From positions 18,538,001-18,602,000 of the forward strand of contig JBHGNT010000005.1 of assembly GCA_043228905.1 (NCBI GenBank): a stretch of 64,000 nucleotides of DNA. Direction: 5' to 3'. How positions within the stretch are numbered: position 1 is the first letter of the stretch; the number at the start of each line of letters is the position of its first letter. Shown here in pieces: positions 10,524 through 20,600 of this stretch. The position numbers were made by a program, and so were the translations under genes. The DNA is from Azolla caroliniana. Taxonomy: Eukaryota; Polypodiophyta. A model generated the notes under the pieces. It was given only the letters and a program-made list of their open reading frames with translations, searched no databases and was not told where the DNA came from.

Positions 10524-10526
10524 TCT
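10305..10526 (+). other. LINE-A 3' UTR: perfect palindrome, TTAATATATC and TTTC/CT tail
   Basis: The 3' UTR has GGCCAAATTTGGCC at 10427-10440 (perfect 14-base palindrome), then TTAATATATC at 10451-10460 and a tail of TTTC repeats running into CT repeats (10461-10526). It has no poly(A). The same order is found at the 3' ends of LINE-A copy 2 and LINE-B, so this is the element terminus and probably the RT recognition structure. Confidence 0.8.
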
Positions 10527-10666
10527 TAGAGGCTCGATGTACAGGATGATCAAGTGATTCTACTTTTACAATTTTAGGTTATCACTTATATACTAAGCCC
10601 TAACTATATGGACGAGTTCACACTAGGATACAAAGTGGAAGGAGTCGGCCTTTTATGCCAACATCA
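10527..10666. other. Short spacer, nothing recognised
   Basis: Low-complexity end of the LINE tail followed by about 130 bases with no match to the other elements in the window. Confidence 0.5.
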
Positions 10667-11294
10667 GGGACAAAGGTGTCGTTGCACGAACTATATTTTG
10701 AGCGGAAGTCGAACTTGGCATACCTTCGGGTGTTTGGTAGCATTGATATGTGCATGTACAGAAAGAAAAACGGAGGAATTTAGACACGAAAGCTAAAAAA
10801 TGCATTCTCGTCGGTTACTCGGATGAACAGAAGGGTTATAAGTGTTATAACCCCCGATTGAAAGAGGTCTGAGTCAGCCGAGATGTCGTTTTTGATGAAT
10901 CAACTTCGTGGTACTTCTCTTCACCCAAGCCTGAGCCAATTGCTACTGATGATCCGGTAGAATCCAGAACAGAGAGAAGCGTCGCGAAATCTGAAGAGCC
11001 GGACAGTCTGACTTCTCTCTGGATTAGTGTCCCGAATCCGGACTGGTTGAGCCGGAGAGGTCAACCGGATGACGAGCTGGCGATTAGTGAAGACTTGGCT
11101 GTGCTCTCCCTGTGGAGAGAACCGAGGAGACGGTTCACGCGCAAAGAGAAAGGGAAGAAGAAGATGCTGGAATACGACATCGATAGAGATGAGTCGGATC
11201 AGAGCGAATCCGACTCCGGACATAACAAACATGAACCTTCAGAAGAGAAGTCCAAGTCGACCAAGAAGGCCACGAAATCGGCGAATCAGGAATT
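10667..11294 (+). pseudogene. pol: Copia-1b integrase C-terminus and acidic linker
   Basis: The end of integrase is recognisable: KCILVGYSDEQKGYKCYNPRLKE around 10798-10868. A serine/glutamate-rich linker follows (10920-11290) with the EPRRRFTRKEKGKKK block shared with copy a near 2250. Several frame changes and stops occur (for example TAA at 10797 and TGA at 10870). Confidence 0.75.
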
Positions 11295-12056
11295 GTGCCG
11301 ATCCACCCCGTGAAGAACCCCGTGAAGAGGTATGGGTATAACGAATATATGGTGCATCATTATGCTTACATGGCGATGGTGGCAGCCGAGCGTGAGCCAG
11401 AGAGCTACGTTGAAACGGCTAAGGACCTAAATTGGTGGAAGGCCATGGAGAAAGAGATGCATGCACTCACGGAAAATGAGACGTGGGATTTAGTCAACGT
11501 ACTGAAAGGAGTGAAGCCGATAAGTTTCCGATGGGTATACAAGGTTAAATATAACATTGATGGCTCCATCAATAGGTACAAGGCCCGATTAGTGGTCAAA
11601 AGCTACATGCAGCAGCACGACATCGACTACGATGAGACGTTTGCGCCGGTCGCGAAGATGACGACCATCCGTGTCCTGCTTGCGGTGGCAACGACGAAGG
11701 GGTGGCATCTACATCAAATGTATGTAAAGAACGTGTTCTTGCAAGGTGATCTTCAGGAGTAGGTGTATATGGTTCAACCCCCTGGATTTCAGTTCGGAGT
11801 GAATACATTAGTAGTGTGCCAATTGAAGAAGTCCCTCTACGGACTCAAGCAAGCCCCACACACTTGGAATGCGAAGATCATGCAACGACTGCGTCGGATG
11901 GAGTTTGTCGCGTCAAAGTCGGATTCTTCACTTTTCATCCGGCAAGGTCGGAACGGGTTGGTTAGTATTTTACTTTATGATGATGATGTAGTCATCGGGG
12001 GCGCTGACCTGGACGAAATCGACCATGTCAAATCCCAATTTGCGGCATGATTCGAG
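11295..12056 (+). pseudogene. pol: Copia-1b reverse transcriptase remnant
   Basis: RVT_2 motifs: [73 protein letters not shown] and ILLYDDDVVIGG. The catalytic box reads YDDD where the family has YVDD, and the conserved Asp of HQMDVKNAF is Tyr, so the enzyme would be dead even without its stops (TAG at 11760, TGA at 12048). Confidence 0.88.
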
Positions 12057-12905
12057 ATGAATGATCTAGGAGACCTTCATTACTTCCTCGGGATCGAAGT
12101 TTTCCCCACCCCGGAATGCATATTGATCAGTCAATGCCACTATGTGCTGAGCATGCTCTTCAAATTTGGTATGACGGAATGCAAATTTGTCTCGACTCCT
12201 CTGGACCGGAATGTGAAGCTTCGCCCCGACTCCGAAACAACATGTGACTTGAAAAGGTTCCGACAAATAGTCAGAAGCCTTATATATCTGATCATCACCC
12301 GGCCGGACCTCAGCTATCCTGTCGGATTGATCAACCAATTTATGGTGCATCCAACCGTGGAGCACCTTCAGTGCACGCACCGAGTACTGAGGTATGTTAG
12401 CGGCACTCAGGACAGGGGGTTGCTATATCGGACCGGTATAGCCGGATAGCTTGTCAGCTACACGGATGCTGATTGGGCTGAGAATGCCGACAACCGTAGG
12501 TCTACATTTGAATATGCGTTTTTACTAGAAGCGTCATGGTCGCCTGGAGTAGCAAAAAGCAACCAACAGTGGCACTATTGAGCACCAAGGCCGAGTACCA
12601 AGGAGCAGTTGTCGCAACGTGCAAAGCCATATGGCTAAAAAGGCTACTCAAGGATCTGCGAGTGGAGGTGTCTGATCCGACAACAATCTACTGCGACAAC
12701 CTCACCAATCTCCAGTTGGCTAAGAACCCCATCTTTCACACGTAGACCAAGCACATTGAGGTGCACTACCATTTTGTTCGTGAGCGTGTCCTCTTCGGTG
12801 AAGTGGAACTGCTGCATGTTCCTAAGGATCGGCAGGTGGCCGATATCTTCACTACACCCCTAGGCTTAGACACGTTGCAGCAATTTTCCGGTGCATTGGG
12901 TGTGC
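12057..12905 (+). pseudogene. pol: Copia-1b RT end and RNase H remnant
   Basis: It continues from RT in order: DLGDLHYFLGIEV, CHYVLSMLFKFGM, STPLDRNVKLRPD, SLIYLIITRPDLSYPVG, then RNase H (SYTDADWAEN, VALLSTKAEYQGAV, IYCDNLTNLQLAKNP, HYHFVRERV, DIFTTPLGLDTLQQF). Breaks include TAG at 12447 and 12743 and a frame change near 12530. Sequence shared with copy a ends directly after the RNase H block, without the long extension of copy a. Confidence 0.88.
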
Positions 12906-13500
12906 TATTATCATACATGACGTGCATGCACGGGAATCAAGAAGAGGCGGCTATGAACGATGGGGGTACAAAACTTCCGGATACACGAAGGAACTTCATT
13001 TCGTGAAAGAAAGATCTTACGAGCACATAGCGCACATGGTTCTGGAAAAACACAGGCACTCAACCACCGACACAATCTCGATGAAGAAGGTATAGAACCC
13101 ATGGTGCTCTCAGACGAAGCAAAGAACTGGTTCACCAAGCACGGCCTTGAAGGACTTCTCCGGGTAGGAGAAGCACCACCACATGAAAAAATGGAGAAGA
13201 TTGCGGATACAATCGATTTGGATGAGCTCTCCGAAGGCACAGTGCAAGCCTATACTCCATCGAAAACCCCTACACCCAAATACTTACAGAATATTTTGCG
13301 GAGTTGTCAATTGCGAGCAAGGCGTATCAGACACAGGGTGGTGAAGATCCCCTGTTCCATGAAGTGGCTCGGGTGTTACTCGAGTATAGATTTGTTCATC
13401 CCCGACCACTTTCCATGCTAAAAAACAGGGCCGGTTTCTATTGGCCTAAAAGGCTGACTCCTTCCAATTTGTATCCTGGTGTAAACATGTCCAAAAGAGT
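12906..13500 (+). pseudogene. Unidentified coding-like stretch
   Basis: I do not recognise this protein. One frame (12960-13421) reads NLDEEGIEPMVLSDEAKNW, then FTKHGLEGLLRVGEAPPHEK and KIADTIDLDELSEGTVQAY. Near 13290 the protein-like signal moves to the next frame (13304-13510) with EDPLFHEVARVLLEYRFVHP and FYWPKRL. The composition looks like real protein rather than chance, broken by one frameshift. It sits between a Copia-1 fragment and the LTR of Copia-5. It could be a captured host exon, a piece of another transposon, or chance. Confidence 0.35.
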
Positions 13501-13572
13501 TAAGGCTTAATATATAAGCAATAACCTAACATTGTAAAGAAGAACTTCTTGATCATGTTGTATAATGCATCT

Positions 13573-13607
<35 letters not shown>

Positions 13608-13738
13608 TAATAACAAAGCTTCCATTAAAGCTTAAACCGCGTATATCTTTTCTTTATTCTCTTGCCTTCCTTCTGTGTTGTTTGCTGAACACTACAACAA
13701 ATCCTCACACATACATTTCCGCACATATTCGATCTTCA
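13501..13738 (+). repeat. End of the 5' LTR of Copia-5
   Basis: The LTR must end at ...CTTCA (13738) because a tRNA-Met primer site follows two bases later. A GA microsatellite (13575-13604) lies in it. The start is not visible; 13501 is a guess. Confidence 0.55.
13575..13604. repeat. (GA)n microsatellite
   Basis: About 15 GA units inside the Copia-5 LTR. Confidence 0.95.
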
Positions 13739-13740
13739 AC

Positions 13741-13753
13741 TGGTATCAGAGCG
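13741..13753 (+). other. Primer binding site of Copia-5 (initiator tRNA-Met)
   Basis: TGGTATCAGAGCG complements the 3' end of plant initiator tRNA-Met. Confidence 0.85.
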
Positions 13754-13841
13754 ATCCGTAGTTCGGTGGCAACAAACAACAAAAAAAAAAAACTAAAAAG
13801 AAAAAGACCAGGTTAGTAAAATCTCACTTTCAAAGAACAAC

Positions 13842-14666
13842 ATGCCTTCAACATCCGGAATAGGAGTTGAAATCAGAAAATTTGATGGCAAAAACTTTGC
13901 CATATGGAAGGAGATGATGCAGTATGTGTTGATCATCAAAAGACAAGTCGAAGCCATTCGACACAATGAAAAACCTACCTCTATGATAGCCAAAGACTGG
14001 AGATCTACAGAAGAAATCACACACTCCACCATGCGAATGCATCTGGCCGAAAACATCTACTTTAGCATGGAAAAAGAGACAACAACGTTCTCATTATTGG
14101 AGAAGCTACACGCCGTGTAGGAGAAAAAGTCCTTATCTTCAAAACTCATCAACTCATCAACTCATCTTCATCAAACAACTGTTCAACATGAAGATGAGAG
14201 AGACCGATCCGGCTACCTCTCACATCAACACCTTCAGCTGGGTGTTGTCAAAGCTCTCCGCACAAGGGATCAACTTCGAAGAAAAAGTCAAAGCTCTTGC
14301 CCTCCTACCGAGTTTGCCAGTGAGTTGGGAGGTATTCTGCACGACATATGCCCATAATTGACTGATCCTAAATCTGGATGAGACAATCGGCCAAGTCCTC
14401 ACCGAGGACATTCGGCGAAAATTGATGGGACTCACCATCGACGAGGTGGTAGAAGCCCATCACTTGACCAAGTCGATTGAGAAAACAAGCCGACAGAGTC
14501 GATCGACACCATAGTCGATTGAAAACGAGGGAAGACCAACAATGGTCGAAGTCAAAAACGGGCCAATCAAGCGAATTCTGCACACATTGTAGAAAAGCCG
14601 ACCACAATGTTTTCGACTATTGGTCGATCAAGAGGAAAGAGAGTGGTCACCGATCCGAGCGGAATT
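13842..14666 (+). pseudogene. gag: Copia-5 Gag remnant
   Basis: Starts at ATG 13842 soon after the primer site and reads MPSTSGIGVEIRKFDGKNFA, the usual copia Gag start around a NFxxWK motif. The UBN2-like core continues through HINTFSWVLSKLSAQGINF and LPVSWEVFCTTYAHN. A CCHC-like knuckle lies near 14578 (CTHCRKADHNVFDY), with the last Cys changed to Tyr. Stops at 14118 and 14358 and frame changes near 14160 and 14510 break it. Confidence 0.75.
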
Positions 14667-14739
14667 GAGGACGACCCAACTCGGACCACTCTCTAGTCGG
14701 TAGCCAAATCAACATTGCCGACACCTGATCAGGAGAAAT

Positions 14740-15139
14740 TCTCTCCTTAGAGGATTCAGTGATCAGAGAAGTCCTCCACAGTGCACAAGATGCACACACG
14801 TGGTTACTGGACTCCGGTGCAACATTCCATGTGGCCCTTAATATTTAATGGCTTTGGAACTATTTAGGTGACACCAATGGCACAATTCGACTAGGCAATG
14901 GGCAGGAGTGCAGAATCGCCGGGACCGGAGAGGTTCCCATCCGATTGCCCAATCACAACATGATCACCTTGTACCAAGTCCAACATGTACCTGATCTAAA
15001 AAGGATTCTAGTCTCCTTCGACATGTTAGCCGAAGACGGGTACCACATGACTTTCAGTGAGTCAACATGGATGATCAGCCATAGAAATCTGAAGATTGGA
15101 AGCGGGTTCAAGTACATTTGCATTGCGCCCAAGGGATGA
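14740..15139 (+). pseudogene. pol: Copia-5 protease remnant
   Basis: The aspartic protease box WLLDSGATFHV is at about 14801-14833, followed by a TAA at 14846 and then the standard post-protease stretch (TIRLGNGQECRIAG, LYQVQHVPDLKRILVSFDML, GYHMTFSE). The integrase expected next is absent; similarity changes to a gypsy element by about 15165. Confidence 0.75.
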
Positions 15140-15164
15140 CGCATATTCGCAATAATCCCATTGT

Positions 15165-16141
15165 TTGTTGAGGCCTGATCAACTTCAGATGTTAGCCACC
15201 TGCATGTTGCATGATGATTCTTTGCTCAACGAGATCGCCACGGCAACCATGTTAGGCCCATTCACCAACGACATCATGGCCCACATCAATGACCCATCCC
15301 CGGACATGAAAAGCTCATATATCAGCCAATTTACAACCCGGGATGGGTTACTATATTGTAATCATCTCATGTACGTTCCCGAAGGATCGTGTCATACACG
15401 GGTACTACAAAACTGTCATGATGACCCTTTTGCCAACCACTTTGGGGTCACAAAAACCCTGGAATTGCTATCTCGGGGGTTTTGTTGGCCCCAACCTTGG
15501 AAATTTGTCAAGACATGTGATGTATGTGCTCGGTCCAAGACGGCTCACCATTGGGCATATGGTCTTCTCCACCCGCTCCCAATTCCAAGTCAACCATGGG
15601 CCTCTCTATCCATGGACTTTATAACCGACCTCCCTCTAGTAATTGTCGATCGGTTTTTGAAGATGGCTCACTTTGTCCCATGTTCCAAAACCATTTCCGG
15701 AGAAGAGACAACTGACCTTTTTCTTAAAAATATTGTCCAATTACATGGCTTACCCAAGGATATCACCTATGATCGAAGTTCTCAATTCATTTCCCAGTTT
15801 TGGCGACGACTTTTGTAAACTTGTCATCAACATACCATCCTCAAACTGATGGACAAACCGAACGAGTCAACCAAATCCTCGAACAATACCTCCGGTGTAT
15901 CGTGAGCTACCAACAAGAGGATTGGGTGGACTTCCTTGCAATGGCGGAATTTACCTACAATAATAGTACCAAGGTTACCCCATTTCAAATTCCACATGGG
16001 AACCAATTACACATTTACAAAATGCTCTGGAGGCCATTCACGATTTTCATCAACGATACCCACATAAGCCGATCGTGGGTCCTGGGAGGAGGCCTTAGAG
16101 GGAAGATAATATCATGGACACGATGGAATGTAAGGGGTTAA
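15165..16141 (+). pseudogene. pol: Gypsy-3 integrase remnant (Ty3/gypsy)
   Basis: A Ty3/gypsy integrase in two frames. The zinc-binding HHCC part is NHFGVTKTLELLSRGFCW with CDVCARSKT. The catalytic core has SMDFITDLP (first Asp, about 15612), YDRSSQFISQFW (second Asp) and, after a frameshift near 15815, STYHPQTDGQTERVNQILEQ with the catalytic Glu. The reading frame drifts before the C-terminus (about 16020). RT and RNase H are missing upstream. Confidence 0.88.
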
Positions 16142-16176
16142 ACTCATGACCTCCTGGTCTTATTGGGCAACCTTAC
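16142..16176 (+). repeat. Probable start of Gypsy-3 3' LTR, cut by element A
   Basis: Short stretch between the integrase end and element A; it continues after A at 21475. The LTR start itself may lie slightly upstream, in the TGG- or TGTAAGGGG-containing sequence near 16112-16135. Confidence 0.35.
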
Positions 16177-16757
16177 TGTTGGGATTTCGGTCCCTCCGGA
16201 TGGGATGTCCGGAGATAAATGACGGCAAGCCCGGTTGCGGTTACGGAGCCGGATGATGAAGACCCCGGTTACGGAGCCGGATGATGAAGATACCCGGAGA
16301 GAGATCCGGATGCGGGGACATATTTGTGAATATGTTTGCTGAGAGCCCTTGAGGCTCTATTTGTAAATAGCCCGAAAAGTCATATGTGTATAAATATGAC
16401 TTAGGGCAAACAATTTACGTTGTTGCTCATTTTCTTGTTTTCACTTAGAGGGAGTGAAGAGAGCAGCCGAGAGAGAGAGAAAGAGAGAGAGACGAAGAGG
16501 TCGTTGCCTCTGTGTATTGCCGCCGCCTGTGGCGAAGACAGTGAGCACAAGGCTGTTGCCTTGTAGTTTCACCATTGTACATCCCTGTTCATAGTGATGG
16601 TTGGAGTCTGAGAACTCCCGTGGTTTTTCCCATTTAGGGTTTTCCACGTAAAATATTCTGTGTACTCTCTCTTTCTATTGTCTCGTGCATTCTGTATTTC
16701 CTGTTTTCCAAGTGTTGATCCTATTCCTCGGTTGTGGCCGAGCACTGTTGTGCAACA
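16177..16757 (+). repeat. 5' LTR of element A (581 bp)
   Basis: Starts TGTTGGGATTTCGG and ends GTTGTGCAACA. It has two 28-bp units (CCGGTTACGGAGCC, then GGATGATGAAGA), four inverted repeats ending around the TATA box (16319-16402), a GA tract (16468-16491) and conserved GGGTTTTCCACGTAAA near 16638. Confidence 0.95.
16319..16402 (+). promoter_or_regulatory. Hairpin array and TATA box of Copia-2 LTR
   Basis: Four inverted repeats follow each other: CATATTTGTGAATATG (16319-16334), AGAGCCCTTGAGGCTCT (16342-16358), CTATTTGTAAATAG (16357-16370) and AAGTCATAT...ATATGACTT (16377-16402). The last encloses TATAAATA at 16389-16396. Most are kept in the other Copia-2 LTRs. Confidence 0.75.
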
Positions 16758-16760
16758 AAT

Positions 16761-16772
16761 TGGTATCAGAGC
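16761..16772 (+). other. Primer binding site of element A (initiator tRNA-Met)
   Basis: TGGTATCAGAGC, three bases after the LTR end. Confidence 0.9.
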
Positions 16773-16788
16773 GACGGTAACACAGAAA

Positions 16789-17673
16789 ATGGAAGGCGGC
16801 GGTAGTGGGCCTCCGGGCATGATGGTGTTGAACTCACAGAACTACGCCGATTGGAAGATAAAGATGGAAGACCTTCTCATCGTCCGAGACCTGTATGAAC
16901 CGATCGACAATGCCGAGATACCCAAGGGGGTAATAGAGTCGGAGTGGAAGCTCCTGAACCGGAAAGCCGTAGCGACGATCCGGCAATATGTCGATGTAAG
17001 CGTTCTACAACATGTGGCGAATGACACCAACGCATATGAGATGTGGAAGAAGCTGTCGGGCCTCTACGAGAGGAAGAATGCGTTGAACCGGACCTCCCTG
17101 ATGAGGAAGATAGTGAACCTCAAGTACCGGGACGGCGAGAATATGGTTGAACACGTGAGCACGTTCATGGGATTCGTGAACCAGCTTGCGGCGATCAAGT
17201 TCCCGTTGGAGGATGCAATGCAAGCCATCATCCTGATGTGTACATTGCCGGAAAGCTGGGAGAACTTGGTGGTGACTCTCAGTACCTCCTGCACCGAAGA
17301 TAACTTGTCTCTACAAACGGTAAAGACAAGCATTTTGAACGAAGAAGCGCGTCGGAGAGATAAAGAACCGGCCTCCGACTCGAAGGCGCTGCTTACCGAA
17401 TCGGAACGGGGAAGACAATGGAACCGGAGTCCGCAACGGGGACCCGGTCGCAGTCAAGAGGAAGACCCACATGCTTCCACTGTGGGAAGCCGGGGCACTT
17501 CCGGAAGAATTGTCGGCATTACCGAAAGGACAACGGAGCCGACGACACCGATTCGAAGAAGTCACCGGAGAGAAACGGTGCATACCGGGGAGCCACGGAC
17601 CGGAGAGGTCCGGATCGGCGAGGGCAGGACCGGAAAGGAACGACGGCACTCGCGGCAAGTGAAGAAGAGATAA
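16789..17673 (+). CDS. gag: Element A Gag, frameshifted before the zinc knuckle
   Basis: Starts at ATG 16789, the first ATG after the primer site (MEGGGSGPPGMMVLNSQNYA). It carries the copia Gag core: NYADWKIKMEDLLIVRDLYE, YEMWKKLSGLYERKNALN, LMRKIVNLKYRDGENM, LPESWENLVVTLST and LNEEARRRDKE. From about residue 214 the frame is out of register with the family. The CCHC knuckle (CFHCGKPGHFRKNC) is in the pol frame instead. Against element E about 13 bases are missing near 17430, so the last 80 residues are non-native. The structural part should still fold; RNA binding would be lost unless ribosomes shift frame here. Confidence 0.85.
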   Translation: MEGGGSGPPGMMVLNSQNYADWKIKMEDLLIVRDLYEPIDNAEIPKGVIESEWKLLNRKAVATIRQYVDVSVLQHVANDTNAYEMWKKLSGLYERKNALNRTSLMRKIVNLKYRDGENMVEHVSTFMGFVNQLAAIKFPLEDAMQAIILMCTLPESWENLVVTLSTSCTEDNLSLQTVKTSILNEEARRRDKEPASDSKALLTESERGRQWNRSPQRGPGRSQEEDPHASTVGSRGTSGRIVGITERTTEPTTPIRRSHRRETVHTGEPRTGEVRIGEGRTGKERRHSRQVKKR

Positions 17674-20600
17674 TGCTCATTACCGAAGAGAGGGAGCTGA
17701 ACCTTGCCGGTGTAGAGATGACCTGGGTGGTCGATTCCGGAGCGTCGTTCCACCTGACCCCGGAGAAGAAATACTTCTCATCCTACACAGCCGGTGAGCA
17801 CGGCTGTGTCCGGATGGGAAATGAAGGCACATGCCGGATTGCCGGCATAGGAGACGTGTGGCTGATGACATCAACCGGATGCAAGATGCTGCTGAAGGAT
17901 GTTCGACACGTTCCGGAGGTTCGATTGAACCTGATTTCGGCCGGGAGGCTAGACGATGAAGGCTACACGGGTAGCATCCGGAACGGTGTCATGAAGTTCA
18001 GCAAAGGGAGCCTGATAGTGGCTCGGGCCCGGAAGATCAACACGCTGTACCTGATGAATTCCCGGCTATGTCCGGAAGAGCTGAACGTGGCAGCCGACAC
18101 TGCCGGTGAGCTGTGGCACAAGAGACTGTGCCACATGAGTGAGAAGGGGATGAAGAGGCTTGCAGATGACAACCTCATTCCAGTGAAGCATGTGCACCTG
18201 GAGAAGTGCACTGATTGCCTGGCCGGTAAACAGAACCGAACCTCCTTCCACTCAAGGCCACCGACGAGACGTAGTGTACCATTGGAGTTGGTACATACTG
18301 ACGTGTGTCAAGTAGAAACGAAGTCACATGGCGGAGCCCAGTACTTCGTGACATTCATTGATGACCACAGCCGGAAGCTGTGGACGGCACCGTTGAAGAC
18401 AAAGGACCAAGTATTGTCCGTCTTCAAAGAACTCCACGCGAGAGTGGAAAGAGAATCCGGCAAGAAGCTGAAAGCGATACGAGCGGATAACGGAGGGGAA
18501 TACCGGGGGCAGTTCGCGGAGTACTGTCGCTCGAAGGGAATCCGGCTCGAGTTTACTGTGCCGAAGACGCCGGAATTGAACGGGCTGGCCGAGAGGATGA
18601 ACCGGACCATAATGGAGAGGGTCCGGAGTATGCTGGCACATGCGAAACTACCCAAGGGGTTTTGGGCTGAGGCAATGTCGACGGCGACATACGTGATAAA
18701 CAAATCACCCTCAGTACCTTTGGACGGAGACACGCCGCAGAAAGTGTGGACCGGTAAGGAAGTGTCCTACCGGCATCTGAAGGTGTTCGGGTGTCTCGCA
18801 TACGTGCATGTGGCAAAGGACCGGAGAGGAAAGCTAGATCCAAAGACCCGGCCATGCATATTCCTCGGTTACGGCAACGACGAGTTCGGCTACCGAGTAT
18901 GGGACCCGGTCGACAAGAAGATATTCAGGAGTCGAGATATCATCTTCATGGAGGACAAGACACTCGCCGACTGGGAGTCGGAGAAGAAGATGAAGAGCTC
19001 CAAGTCGACCGGTGAGGATAAACTCTACGAGGAGCAGTCCCGACCGGCAAGGGACCGGTTAACACTCGAAGAACCGGCCGAAGAAGATGAAAATGATACC
19101 GGAACCGGCACCGATCCCGAAATGGATTCGGATGAAGAAGAATCGGAAGAACCGTTTACCGAAGCTCCGGAACGGAGATATCCTCTAAGAGATAGAAGGG
19201 CCCCCCGGAGATTTCCGGAACCAGAGCACGTGCTGCTAACTGACGAGGGGGAGCCGGAGAGCTTTGAAGAAGCGAAGCATGACACCCATAGCCGCAGGTG
19301 GTTAAGTGCCATGCAGGAGGAGATGGATTCCCTGCATGAGAACCACACATATGAACTTGTGGAGTTGCCGAAAGGAAAGCGGGCACTTCGAAACAAGTGG
19401 GTGTTCAAGCTGAAACCAGGAGATGCCGGAAACCCCCCGAGATACAAAGCCAGGATCGTGGTGAAGGGGTTTCAGCAGAAGAAGGGCGTCGACTTCGACG
19501 AGATATTTGCCCCGGTAGTGAAGATGACCTCCATCCGGACGGTGCTGAGCATAGCGGCAAGCATGGACCTCGAGGTAGAACAGATGGACGTGAAGACGGC
19601 ATTCCTTCACGGTGACCTCGATGAAGAGATCTACATGCAGCAACCGGAAGGATTCGAGAAGAAAGGGAAGGAGCACCTGGTATGCCGGTTGAAGAAGAGC
19701 CTTTACGGACTGAAGCAGGCTCCCCGGCAATGGTACCGGAAGTTCGACTCCTTCATGACCGACGAAGGGTACCTCAAAACGCAGTCCGACCACTGCGTGT
19801 TTGTGAGGAAGTTCGAAGGAGGAGACTTTCTAATACTCCTCCTGTACGTGGACGATATGTTGATCGTCGGACGGGACCAGGTCAAGATACGGATGCTGAA
19901 GAAGGCTCTCCACCGGACCTTCTCAATGAAAGACCTGGGTCCGGCGAGGCAAATACTAGGGATGCACATCATCCGAGACCGGAAGAAGAAGCAGTTGTGG
20001 CTGTCACAGGAGAAGTACGTGACAAAGGTGCTTCAACGGTTCAACATGTCGGAAGCAAGACCAGTCGGGTCGACTCTCCCGGCAAACTGCAAGCTGTCCA
20101 ACAAGCAAAGTCCCAAGACAAAGGCTGAAAAGGAGGATATGATGAAAGTGCCGTATGCCTCAGCTGTCGGGAGCTTGATGTACGCCATGGTGTGTACGAG
20201 ACCGGACATAGGATATGCAGTCGGAGTGGTGAGCCGGTACATGAGCAATCCCGGCAAAGAGCATTGGAACGCGGCCAAGTGGATACTCCGATACCTGAAG
20301 GGCACAGCAAACGTGTGCCTCCGATTCGGCTCCGGTAAACCCGAACTCGACGGCTTCACCGATTCGGATATGTCGGCTGATGTAGATACCAGCCGGTCCA
20401 CATCAGGGTATGTGATGACGTATGCAGGGGGAGCTGTTTCCTGGCAGTCGAGGTTGCAGAAGACGGTTGCGTTGTCAACCACGGAGGCGGAGTACATGGC
20501 GGCTGTTGAAGCCGGCAAGGAAATAATATGGATGAAGGACTTCATTAGAGAGCTCGGTATCCGGCAGGAGGAGTACCGACTCTACTGCGATAGTCAGAGT

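Larger units (their letters stand above)
5803..10526 (+). mobile_element. LINE-A copy 1: non-LTR retrotransposon
   Basis: Order: coiled-coil ORF1, AP-type endonuclease, reverse transcriptase, C-terminal zinc-finger region, then a 3' UTR that ends in a palindrome, TTAATATATC and a TTTC/CT tail. Copy 2 at 43811-48399 is nearly the same sequence, and differences between the two show where copy 1 is broken (TAA at 6527, TGA at 7656, a frameshift near 7886, TAA at 8623, further frameshifts after 9474). The 5' boundary is uncertain. It follows the Copia-1a LTR end, and a 22-bp unit is repeated at 5803-5824 and 5825-5844 just before ORF1. No clear target-site duplication was found. Confidence 0.9.
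10667..12905 (+). mobile_element. Copia-1 copy b: 5'-truncated fragment (integrase end to RNase H)
   Basis: It aligns to copy a from the GDKVSAHELYF segment of integrase to just past RNase H, without LTR, gag or protease. It ends at about 12905 where the similarity to copy a stops, so both ends are truncated. It lacks the 34- and 20-base deletions of copy a and is therefore the better record of the family in RT. Confidence 0.88.

Noticed and set aside
16441-16647. 68-codon minus-strand frame identical in both element A LTRs
   Set aside because: Identity is due to LTR duplication, not coding constraint.
16761-16772. tRNA-Met gene suggested by TGGTATCAGAGC stretches (also 13741, 22963, 49251)
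   Set aside because: Only the primer-site complement of the tRNA 3' end is present; no cloverleaf.
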